From Voacanga thouarsii (taxonomy: Eukaryota; Streptophyta; Magnoliopsida; Gentianales; Apocynaceae), in assembly GCA_026120185.1 (NCBI GenBank), contig JANUWF010001179.1:4465001-4529000 (forward strand): a stretch of 64,000 nucleotides of DNA, given 5' to 3'. This document shows positions 1 through 9,689 of this stretch, piece by piece (the first letter of the stretch is position 1; each line of letters starts with the position of its first letter). The position numbers and the translations under genes were made by a program. The notes beneath the pieces are model-generated. The model had not been told where the DNA came from. It worked only from the letters and a program-made list of their open reading frames with translations, and did no database searches.

Positions 1-19
1 CATTATCTACAAAGGCCTC

Positions 20-997
20 TTATTCCGGGTTTTCTTGGAGTGACCGCATGTTTTGGCATTTATGATTGGGGTGTCCCTCTCTACAGAATTCACAACTTAC
101 GTTTAATACCTGGCCTTGAGGTATCACCATTTGTTCCATCTTTTGAGTTAAGGCGTCCACCTTAGCTTCCAATGCTACCACAACATCCACTTTGTGTACA
201 CCTTGCACACGAACTCTAAACCTTGTACTTTCCTAAGAATAGTTATTAGAAGTCAAATTTTCAATAAGATCGAATACCTATTCCGGGGTCTTATGATTGA
301 TGGAACCCTCTACAGAAGAGTCCACAACTTGACGTGTTGCGAATGTAAGGCCATTCAAAAAGATGAGCATCTGCATTCCTAGATCAAATCCGTGATGTGG
401 GAATTTTCTTAATATCTCTTTAAATCTCTCCCAACTTTCATATAAGGGCTCAGAATCTAATTGTTGGAGGGCAAATATCTCATTCCTAAGTTTGCCTGTC
501 CTAGCTGGAGGGAAATATTTGGCTAGAAATTTTTCAGCTAGGGCATTCCAAGTAGTGATAAAACCCGTAGGTAAAGACTTTAACCACGATTTAGCTCTAT
601 CCCTCAAAAAAAAAAGGAAAAAATCTTAACTTTTTGGCATCCTCAGAAACACCATTCATCTTAAAAGTATCACAAATCTCAAGAAAACTAGCTAAATGAG
701 CATTGAGATCTTCTTCAGGTAGTTCATCAAATTGAACCATGTTTTGAACCATCTGGATAATATTGGGCTTTATTTCAAAATTATTCGCATCCACCCAGGC
801 CTCGTAATACTCGAGCCTATGCCCCAGATTGCAGGTTTCACAAAGTCATCCATAACCCTTCTATTCCTAGCATTGTTATTTTGAGCACAATCCATTTCGA
901 CGATCAAGTTCCTTTGGATTGTCCAGCAGATCTTTGACAATGTCCTTTCGATTTCAAGGTCAAAATCGACTATCTTGCCTTTGGATTTTCGAGTCAT
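20..997 (-). pseudogene. gag: Athila-like gag, broken by frameshifts
   Basis: Gag capsid and nucleocapsid, which would package element RNA in cytoplasmic particles. The N-terminus starts at 997 (MTRKSKGKIVDFD) and continues in other frames at 794-597, 607-278 and 208-20. The 794-597 segment carries the [14 protein letters not shown] stretch and the 607-278 segment carries RAKSWLKSLP and FLAKYFPP, both typical of plant Ty3 gag (Retrotrans_gag family). A CX2CX4HX4C-like knuckle (CEFCREGHPNHKC) lies at about 60-100. One shift falls in an A-rich run near 605-625. At least three frame changes mean no full protein can be made. The domain order and primer site next door make the identity firm. Confidence 0.88.
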
Positions 998-1240
998 GTA
1001 CCAAAGATAACACCTAAAAAAGAAACAAGAAGCAAGTTAGATAATAGAATTCATGATTAAAACAAAATTAAAAGATTACAAAATTAGTCCATAGAACATA
1101 GTCAAAGTTAGTAGGTTAGGTTACAAGGGTATACACAAATACACAAGATACAAAAGATAGCACTTTTTTGCGAAAAGAACCATAGTAAATATTTACATAT
1201 TTACATGGTTAAATCAATAAAATCTAAGCTTTCAAGATAT
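998..1240 (-). other. untranslated leader of the Athila-like element
   Basis: AT-rich stretch between primer site and gag start. I see no reading frame; it fits the 5' leader of the transcript, where packaging signals would lie (inference). Confidence 0.6.
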
Positions 1241-1260
1241 TGTTCCCCGGTAACGGCGTA
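1241..1260 (-). other. primer-binding site, tRNA-Asp
   Basis: The reverse complement reads TACGCCGTTACCGGGGAACA, close to the complement of the 3' end of plant tRNA-Asp (TGGCGCCGTTGCCGGGGA). It lies 7 bases inside the LTR end. Two or three substitutions indicate decay. Confidence 0.85.
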
Positions 1261-1267
1261 AAAAACT

Positions 1268-2800
1268 TGATATGCGATTTTATTTGGATATAAAAATCAT
1301 ATAAAAATAAGAACATTTCCAATCAAGTTTAGATTAAAATATTAACTCCCAAATTACACATATGAGCAAGCGTACTCATCATTAACATAGCATAGGGTTC
1401 AAACGAGTGTTGATCCTCAAGGAACAAGTATGCATTAATCACTCTTCTTTCATTATTTAATCGACTCAACAAAGTGAAAAGGAAATAAAATAAAAAAAGA
1501 AAATAAAAATAAAAATATACACATGTCAAGGATAGAGAAGTATGTAACCCAAACTATTATTTTGACAATCATGATTTTAAATGACTTAATCGTTGTCATA
1601 ATTAATTATTCGCTTAGCATCATGAAGGATTAAGATAGATTCACTTCTTTTTCAATCCATGAAATCACTACCTTCTAGATAAATTAGAATCACTTGGTCT
1701 CGTCTCAACTAATTCATCTAAAAGATGCATTAAACACAATCTTTGACTAAATTTCCTTGGTCTCGGAGAATTTAAAACATGAAATTAACCAATGAATCCT
1801 TGGTCTTAGCAAACATCAATTAACCTTTAATTACCTAGTCCTCGTCAATTAACCCCATTGGTCTCGGCGAGTTAATAGACAATAAATATGAAATTAATAA
1901 ATTGAAACCACCATTAACCCCTTTAGTCTCAGTGAATTAATGGAAAGAACCAACTAATTAATCTCATAATAAACTCAAGTAATTAAATATCAAGAAGAAC
2001 AATCAATTAATCAAAAGATAAAATAACTCTAAAAATTATGAATACCTAAAATAATATCAAATTACAATAAAACAATAATCATATTATTGTTTACGAAAAA
2101 GAAAACAAAGTAAAAAAAAAAAAGCACTTATAGACAAGCCTACTTCTTCTTCCTTTGAAGACCTTCTTGTACAACCCTTCTTAATTTGAAGAATTCCTTA
2201 TTTGATTTAAGTGATTTTCTATGATGATCTATGAATTCTCTCATTTTCCCTTGTGTTTTCCATCTATTTATAGGCTTAGGAAGTGCCTAAACTCGTTGGT
2301 GTAAGGTTCTTGTCCGAGTAGAAGTAGGAAGATACTAAAATTCTACAGATTACCAAAAACCGCATGCAAAAATTAAAATCCCGTCTTATCCTCAGGGCAT
2401 AGCCGGTGCTGGTTGTGTTATGTTTCTTCCTTTGTTCCCCGATTTTTTTTTTTTTTTTTCACGTAATATTGTCCAGAGTGCAACTGGCGCCACCTTGGCT
2501 ACTGGAGCCGGCGCCGGTTCGGTTCTGTTTCTATTCTAGTTCAATAATTTTTTATCGCCTCGAAGTTCGTATCATTAGTACATGGCCGGCGCTAGTTTCT
2601 TTGCCTTGGCTGGCGTCGCCTTGGTTCTGTTTTGCGACGTTTTTGCTTTGTTTTACCTTTAAAATCTGAAATAATGCAAAAAAATACCTTTCCAAGGGTA
2701 AAATCTCAAATATGAAGGAATATAATTAGTTATTGAACATAATGTATCATAAAAGAGCCTCAAATAACTAGAAAAAATATGACTAATCTTGCCCCTATCA
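1268..2800 (-). repeat. 5' LTR of the Athila-like element
   Basis: About 1.53 kb with ends TGATAGGGGC and a terminal TATCA on the minus strand. It shares the terminal 60 bases, the ACTCG-type box, the GGCGCC-rich patch and the central TTGGTCTCGG minisatellite with the LTRs of M0-M4 and P1. A TATA box is at 2264-2272. Its promoter half (2210-2800) is also present in the tandem duplication at 6463-7053. Confidence 0.85.
2264..2272 (-). promoter_or_regulatory. TATA box of Athila-like LTR
   Basis: TATAAATAG on the minus strand, matching the plant TATA consensus. The same relative position holds TATAAATA in other LTRs of the group (39424, 48269, 50278, 55984). Confidence 0.6.
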
Positions 2801-2890
2801 AAGATTAAGTGGGAGAGGGGTTCCAACGACCCCATGGCTTCCCTTACAACTCTCATTAGAGATAGTGGATTCCCTCTTGTCATTATGAGT

Positions 2891-4075
2891 ATGACCCCCT
2901 ATAAGATGGATTTCCACAAGTATCTAGAACTAATGAAAGAGTAAAATTAAAAGCCTGAGGTATTTACTAGGATCAACCAACCTACGTTGGAGGTTTTTAA
3001 CATTAGATTGCTAGGTGGTATAAATTAGTGGCCATCCTATTAGTGGAATTTTTTCTAAACCGTTACCTATTTTAGGAAGTTTTGATTTGTGATGGTTTTA
3101 CACTTAGGATGCTATTAATCTTCCTACGAAGCTCTAATAGTTTTTTTAAGAGCCAAACTATTTATATTATTGATAATAGTTTTGAGAGTTATCTATTATC
3201 AAAGAAATAATCTAAAGAATGTGTATTTTATTTCTTGCAAACTAAATGAATGTTTTTTTGTGATATTTTACAAATGTCTAATTTCAGTCTATTATCAATC
3301 ATTCTCAAGGAGAATAAGTTGATAGCCCAAGTTATGTGAACTGAAAGAGGAATCTAAATATTATATTCACTACCGAAGAATACAAGTATGTTCTTACGGA
3401 TCCCTGTTCTGAGATTGGGGAAGAATCTACTGATCAGGAGTGAGAGGCTGAGAAGGCATGGAAGAAAGCCGATGAGATAGCTAAATGCTACATGTTAGCT
3501 TCCATGTCAAGTGTGCTCTAATCTAAGCATGAACACATGGCCATTGCGTACGATATGGATTTGTCATTGCGTACCATATTTGTTAACAAGAGCTGGCCCG
3601 CAAGGTAGGAAGCTCTTAGGGCAATTATAAACACTAGGATGGCTAAGAAGGCATCGATTTGAGAGTGTCTGCTCAAGATGATTGCCTACTTTGAAGAGAC
3701 CGAGGTCCTAGGTACAATGATAAATCCTGAGAGCTAAATTGACATGGTTCTTGAAACTCTGCCTAATTCATATTCTCAGTTCAAGTTGAACTACAAGATG
3801 AATAAGTTGGATATGAATCTCATGGAGCTTATGAAAAAGCTCCAGGCGGCAAAGAAAATTATGAAGCCCACGTCAAAAGTTTTGGTCTCTTATTCTGCTT
3901 CTTCTTTTAGAATTATGGTAAAGCTTAAGAAATTCAAGAAGAGGAAGGTCCGGAACAATGCGAGGGTCTAGCCCAAAACATCCGGCCGAGGCTAAGCCCA
4001 AGGGTAAATGCTTCAAGTAGGGTAAAAAGGGGCATTGGAAGAAAAATTATTCGGACTTTTTAGCCGGGTCTACTT
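2891..4075 (+). pseudogene. gag: copia gag, copy 1
   Basis: Capsid-type gag of the UBN2/copia group. The clearest part is 3744-3971: a 75-residue open stretch beginning MVLETLPNSYSQFKLNYKMN and continuing LDMNLMELMKKLQAA, typical of the C-terminal half of copia gag. Upstream, 3440-3740 reads as the N-terminal half with several stops. A degraded zinc knuckle (CFK-stop-GKKGHWKKN) lies near 4008-4050, with its second cysteine replaced by a stop. The start is not certain; ATG at 2891 is only a candidate. No functional protein is possible. Confidence 0.75.
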
Positions 4076-4089
4076 CAAGTATTGCTCTA

Positions 4090-4560
4090 TACCTAGAGTC
4101 TATTTTGATGGTTGGATCAACATTTTCCTGGATAGTTGATTATGGAGCCACTGACCATTTCTATAACTCTTTATAAAGGTTTAGAAGGACAAAGAGATTC
4201 AACAAGGGTGAGCATGGACTTCAAGTAGGCAATGAAGTGAGAATATGGGTTGAAGCAGTGGGAGATCTTAAGCTTATTTTTTATTGTAATAGGAAGTTAA
4301 TTTTTAAAAAAAAAATTGTATGTTTCTTGTTTTAAACAGAATTTGATTTCGGTTTCTAAATTGATGAATCAAGGATATTCTGTTTCTTTCCATTTTAGTG
4401 TTTCCATCGGTAGAGATGGTAATTTAATTTGTACAAGAAACATGTATGGAAATATTTTGTATATACATCATATTAGAAATTAAGTAAACAATATTCAAAT
4501 TGAACCCGATAATAAAAAAAGAAAGGTCATATCAAATGACTTGTATTTGTGACATCTAAG
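4090..4560 (+). pseudogene. copia aspartic protease remnant, copy 1
   Basis: The stretch at 4127-4160 reads SWIVDYGATDHF, the copia protease motif in which DSGAT has become DYGAT, removing the usual active-site serine. The following 350 bases hold recognisable but stop-ridden protease and pre-integrase sequence (for example LISVSKLMNQGYSVSF near 4345). An oligo-A run at 4307-4316 adds a likely frameshift. Confidence 0.7.
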
Positions 4561-5190
4561 ATTGGGACATATAAATCCTAACTAGATTCAGAGGCTAATC
4601 CATGATGAGCTTTTGAGTTCATTGAGATTGGAAGAATGGCCTTAGTGTGAAACTTGTCTTAAAAGTAAAATAACCAAAAGGTCCTTTATAAAAAAAGCAA
4701 ATAGAGTTATGGAAATACTAGCAGTAGTTTATACGGATGTTTACGGTCCGATGACTATACTAACTAGAGGAGGTTACGAATGCTTCATGACTTTCATAGA
4801 TGATCACACTCATTTTAGTTACATTTATCTGACAAGGCACAAGTCTGACTCTTTTGATAAATTCAAGGAGTTTAAAGCTGAAGTGGAGTGTCAAATAGGT
4901 AAATTAATTAAAACTTTAAGATCGAATCGTGGTGGAGAGTACCTCTTCGGTAAATTTAAGGACTACTTGGTACATAACGACATAGTATCTCAGTTAACTG
5001 AGCCTAAAACTCTCTAGTAGAATGGAGTAGCTGAGAGAAGAAATAGAACTTTGATGGAAATGATCAGAAGCACGATGAGTTATGCGTCTCTTCCTATTTC
5101 TTTTTGGGGGTATATCTTAGAAACAGCAGTATATATTTTGAACTTAGTACCTTCCAAATCAATACCTAGACACCTTATGAGATGTGAACT
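4560..5190 (+). pseudogene. copia integrase, copy 1
   Basis: The catalytic core is open at 4709-5017 (102 residues): YTDVYGPM holds the first aspartate, FIDDHTHFSYIYL follows, and RSNRGGEY corresponds to the usual SDRGGEY with Asp replaced by Asn. The next expected QQ is two TAG stops (5015-5020), then NGVAERRNRTLMEM supplies the catalytic glutamate. The two stops are CAG-to-TAG changes. Integrase would insert the cDNA into the host chromosome; this copy is dead. Confidence 0.88.
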
Positions 5191-5419
5191 GGATGAAAAC
5201 TCAGTTTGAACCATCTAAAGATACGGGGTTGTCCAACTTATTTGCAGACAAAAGGAAGTAAGTTAGAACTAAGATCGGAGTTATGCTACTTTGTTGGGTA
5301 TCCAAAAGGAATAAGAGGTGGATATTTTCTTCATCCTCAAGAGCATAAAGTACTTGTTAGTATAATGCTAGATACTTAAAGAATAAACAAGTTACTTCCA
5401 CCACGAGTTCAAGTAGAAT

Positions 5420-6462
5420 AGAGTTAGAAGAGTAGTTGGTCATTGATTCGACTTTAGGTACTTCTAACATCCCGATCGAGGAACCAAGAGAAACACTACC
5501 GAGATGTTCCTATACAAACTGAGCCTCATCGTAGTGGGAGGATTACAAGAATTTCAGAAAGATGGACTGGAGAGATCTATGATCTAGTCTCTGATCATCA
5601 GGGACAAGATCCTAGTAGATACGAGGAGGCCATTGTTAATGTTGATGCAGACAAATGGCGGTTAGCCATAAATGCCAAGATTGAGTCCATGTACCTCAAT
5701 CGGGTTTGTAACCTTGTCACTTGTACACGATGGGATAAAATTCATTGGGTGTAAATGGGTATATAAGAGGAAAAGCGGTGCGGATGGAAAAGTTGAAACC
5801 TATAAAGTGAGGTTGGTTGCTAAAGGCTATACTCGGAAAGAAGGGATCAATTATGAGGAGACCTTTTCTCCGAGTAGCCATGCTTAAGTCTATTCGAATT
5901 CTTTTAGCCATTGCATGTCATTATGACTACGAGATATGGTAGATGAATGTCAAGACAGCCTTCTTAAATGGCTATCTTAGTGAAAACATCGATATGTCCC
6001 AGCCATAAGGTTTTAATGCTAGAGGACAAGAACAAATGGTTTGTAAGCTTAGGAAGTCTATCTATGGACTTAAGCAAGCGTCACAAGTATGGAACATACC
6101 TTCTGACGAAACTGTGAAAGCTTATGGTTTCATTCAAAACGTGGATGAACCATGTGTGAATAGGAAATCAAACAATGGAAAAGTGATTTTCTTGGCACTT
6201 TCTTTAGATGACATTCTACTCATTGAAAATGATGTAGGAATATTATCATCTATTAAAGTTTAGCTATCTAGTCAATTTAGTATGAAAGACATGAAAAAAA
6301 CTAGCTACATTCTAGGTATTGAGCTTCCTAGAGATGGGAAGTAGAGAATGTTAGGCTTATCCTAATCTGCTTATATTGACAAGATATTGGTTGAGTACAG
6401 CATGGATTGATGTAAAGGGGTTATTATACCCTTTAGACATGGATTATCCTTATCTTCCAAGC
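5420..6462 (+). pseudogene. copia reverse transcriptase, copy 1
   Basis: Contains the RVT_2 landmarks [20 protein letters not shown] and LVAKGYT at 5740-5835, a TAFLNGYL segment at 5955, RKSIYGLKQASQVWN at 6050 and the catalytic block LSLDDILLIEN at 6198-6230, which keeps both aspartates. Four or more TAG/TAA stops stand where Gln codons are expected (5939, 6007, 6260, 6343). Relative to copy 2 it also has a one-base insertion near 5500 (CCGAG for CCAG) and others near 5720 and 5872 that shift the frame. Confidence 0.88.
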
Positions 6463-7053
6463 AGTGATTTTCTATGATGATCTATGAATTCTCTCCTTTT
6501 CCCTTGTGTTTTCCATCTATTTATAGGCTTAGGAAGTGCCTAAACTCGTTGGTGTAAGGTTCTTGTCCGAGTAGAAGTAGGAAGATACTAAAATTCTACA
6601 GATTACCAAAAACCGCATGCAAAAATTAAAATCCCGTCTTATCCTCAGGGCATAGCCGGTGCTGGTTGTGTTATGTTTCTTCCTTTGTTCCCCGATTTTT
6701 TTTTTTTTTTTTCACGTAATATTGTCCAGAGTGCAACTGGCGCCACCTTGGCTACTGGAGCCGGCGCCGGTTCGGTTCTGTTTCTATTCTAGTTCAATAA
6801 TTTTTTATCGCCTCGAAGTTCGTATCATTAGTACATGGCCGGCGCTAGTTTCTATGCCTTGGCCGGCGTCGCCTTGGTTCTGTTTTGCGACGTTTTTGCT
6901 TTGTTTTACCTTTAAAATCTGAAATAATGCAAAAAAATACCTTTCCAAGGGTAAAATCTCAAATATGAAGGAATATAATTAGTTATTGAACATAATGTAT
7001 CATAAAAGAGCCTCAAATAACTAGAAAAAATATGACTAATCTTGCCCCTATCA
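6463..7053 (-). repeat. duplicated Athila-like LTR fragment
   Basis: Second copy of 2210-2800, including the TATA box and the 17-base T run, ending at GCCCCTATCA. It shows that the duplication includes part of the neighbouring element. Confidence 0.9.
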
Positions 7054-7143
7054 AAGATTAAGTGGGAGAGGGGTTCCAACGACCCCATGGCTTCCCTTAC
7101 AACTCTCATTAGAGATAGTGGATTCCCTCTTGTCATTATGAGT

Positions 7144-8330
7144 ATGACCCCTATAAGATGGATTTCCACAAGTATCTAGAACTAATGAAAGAGTAAAATT
7201 AAAAGCTCGAGGTATTTACTAGGATCAACCAACCTACGTTGGAGGTTTTTAACATTAGATTGCTAGGTGGTATAAATTAGTGGCCATCCTATTAGTGGAA
7301 TTTTTTCTAAACCGTTACCTATTTTAGGAAGTTTTGATTTGTGATGGTTTTACACTTAGGATGCTATTAATCTTCCTACGAAGCTCTAATAGTTTTTTTA
7401 AGAGCCAAACTATTTATATTATTGATAATAGTTTTGAGAGTTATCTATTATCAAAGAAATAATCTAAAGAATGTGTATTTTATTTCTTGCAAACTAAATG
7501 AATGTTTTTTTGTGATATTTTACAAATGTCTAATTTCGAGTCTATTATCAATCATTCTCAAGGAGAATAAGTTGATAGCCCAAGTTATGTGAACTGAAAG
7601 AGGAATCTAAATATTATATTCACTACCGAAGAATACAAGTATGTTCTTACGGATCCACTGTTACCGAGATTGGGGAAGAATCTACCGATCGGGAGTGAGA
7701 GGTCGAGAAGGCATGGAAGAAAGCCGATGAGATAGCTAAATGCTACATGTTAGCTTCCATGTCAAGTGTGCTCTAATCTAAGCATGAACACATGGCCATT
7801 GCGTACGATATGGATTTGTCATTGCGTACCATATTTGTTAACAAGAGCTGGCCCGCAAGGTAGGAAGCTCTTAGGGCAATTATAAACACTAGGATGGCTA
7901 AGAAGGCATCGATTTGAGAGTGTCTGCTCAAGATGATTGCCTACTTTGAAGAGACCGAGGTCCTAGGTACAATGATAAATCCTGAGAGCTAAATTGACAT
8001 GGTTCTTGAAACTCTGCCTAATTCATATTCTCAGTTCAAGTTGAACTACAAGATGAATAAGTTGGATATGAATCTCATGGAGCTTATGAAAAAGCTCCAG
8101 GCGGCAAAGAAAATTATGAAGCCCACGTCAAAAGTTTTGGTCTCTTATTCTGCTTCTTCTTTTAGAATTATGGTAAAGCTTAAGAAATTCAAGAAGAGGA
8201 AGGTCCAGAACAATGCAGGGGTCTAGCCCAAAACATCTGGCCAGGCTAAGCCCAAGGGTAAATGCTTCAAGTAGGGTAAAAAGGGGCATTGGAAGAAAAA
8301 TTATTCGGACTTTTTAGCCAGGTCTACTTC
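7144..8330 (+). pseudogene. gag: copia gag, copy 2
   Basis: Same content as the gag of copy 1; the open 75-residue piece is at 7999-8226. The early part (7206-7710) carries CTCG/CGAG/CCGAG variants where copy 1 has CTG or CAG. The knuckle region again has the internal stop. Confidence 0.75.
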
Positions 8331-8344
8331 AAGTATTGCTCTAT

Positions 8345-8815
8345 ACCTAGAGTCTATTTTGATGGTTGGATCAACATTTTCCTGGATAGTTGATTATGGA
8401 GCCACTGACCATTTCTATAACTCTTTATAAAGGTTTAGAAGGACAAAGAGATTCAACAAGGGTGAGCATGGACTTCAAGTAGGCAATGAAGTGAGAATAT
8501 GGGTTGAAGCAGTGGGAGATCTTAAGCTTATTTTTTATTGTAATAGGAAGTTAATTTTTAAAAAAAAAATTGTATGTTTCTTGTTTTAAACAGAATTTGA
8601 TTTCAGTTTCTAAATTGATGAATCAAGGATATTCTGTTTCTTTCCATTTTAGTGTTTCCATCAGTAGAGATGGTAATTTAATTTGTACAAGAAACATGTA
8701 TGGAAATATTTTGTATATACATCATATTAGAAATTAAGTAAACAATATTCAAATTGAACCCGATAATAAAAAAAGAAAGGTCATATCAAATGACTTGTAT
8801 TTGTGACATCTAAGA
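8345..8815 (+). pseudogene. copia protease remnant, copy 2
   Basis: Duplicate of the protease remnant in copy 1, with the same DYGAT active-site change at about 8390-8405 and the same oligo-A run. Confidence 0.7.
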
Positions 8816-9445
8816 TTGGGACATATAAATCCTAACTAGATTCAGAGGCTAATCCATGATGAGCTTTTGAGTTCATTGAGATTGGAAGAATGGCCTTAGT
8901 GTGAAACTTGTCTTAAAAGTAAAATAACCAAAAGGTCCTTTATAAAAAAAGCAAATAGAGTTATGGAAATACTAGCAGTAGTTTATACGGATGTTTACGG
9001 TCCGATGACTATACTAACTAGAGGAGGTTACGAATGCTTCATGACTTTCATAGATGATCACACTCATTTTAGTTACATTTATCTGACAAGGCACAAGTCT
9101 GACTCTTTTGATAAATTCAAGGAGTTTAAAGCTGAAGTGGAGTGTCAAATAGGTAAATTAATTAAAACTTTAAGATCGAATCGTGGTGGAGAGTACCTCT
9201 TCGGTAAATTTAAGGACTACTTGGTACATAACGACATAGTATCTCAGTTAACTGAGCCTAAAACTCTCTAGTAGAATGGAGTAGCTGAGAGAAGAAATAG
9301 AACTTTGATGGAAATGATCAGAAGCACGATGAGTTATGCGTCTCTTCCTATTTCTTTTTGGGGGTATATCTTAGAAACAGCAGTATATATTTTGAACTTA
9401 GTACCTTCCAAATCAATACCTAGACACCTTATGAGATGTGAACTG
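8815..9445 (+). pseudogene. copia integrase, copy 2
   Basis: Core open at 8963-9271, identical in translation to copy 1 (102 residues), followed by the same double TAG and the NGVAERRNRTL block. Confidence 0.88.
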
Positions 9446-9689
9446 GATGAAAACTCAGTTTGAACCATCTAAAGATACGGGGTTGTCCAACTTATTTGCA
9501 GACAAAAGGAAGTAAGTTAGAACTAAGATCGGAGTTATGCTACTTTGTTGGGTATCCAAAAGGAATAAGAGGTGGATATTTTCTTCATCCTCAAGAGCAT
9601 AAAGTACTTGTTAGTATAATGCTAGATACTTAAAGAATAAACAAGTTACTTCCACCACGAGTTCAAGTAGAATAGAGTTAGAAGAGTAG

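Larger units (their letters stand above)
1..2800 (-). mobile_element. Athila/Tat-like Ty3 retrotransposon, 5' part
   Basis: Read on the minus strand, the order from 2800 downward is LTR, tRNA-Asp primer site, leader and gag; pol and the 3' LTR lie beyond the left edge. The gag type and the tRNA-Asp primer site are typical of the Athila/Tat branch of Ty3 elements. The right end is the LTR start TGATAGGGGC read in reverse at 2791-2800. It is the only copy in the window with a recognisable gag, and its LTR is clearly related to those of the gag-less elements further right, so it may represent their autonomous relative (inference). The target duplication cannot be checked because the other end is missing. 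Confidence 0.85.
2210..6462 (+). repeat. tandem duplication, copy 1 (4.25 kb)
   Basis: Spans the promoter half of the Athila-like LTR plus most of the copia interior. The junction to copy 2 at 6463-6466 is the 4-base AGTG shared by both flanks (2210-2213 and 10714-10717). Because the unit crosses the boundary of two different elements, it cannot be two independent insertions. Copy 1 carries extra CGAG/CGG variants between 3950 and 5880 that break reading frames left open in copy 2. Confidence 0.92.

Noticed and set aside
2406..2669. 87-codon open frame, repeated at 6659-6922
   Set aside because: Lies in the Athila-like LTR promoter half, antisense to the element, with a poly-T coding for Phe. 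The repeat at 6659 is due to the tandem duplication, not conservation.
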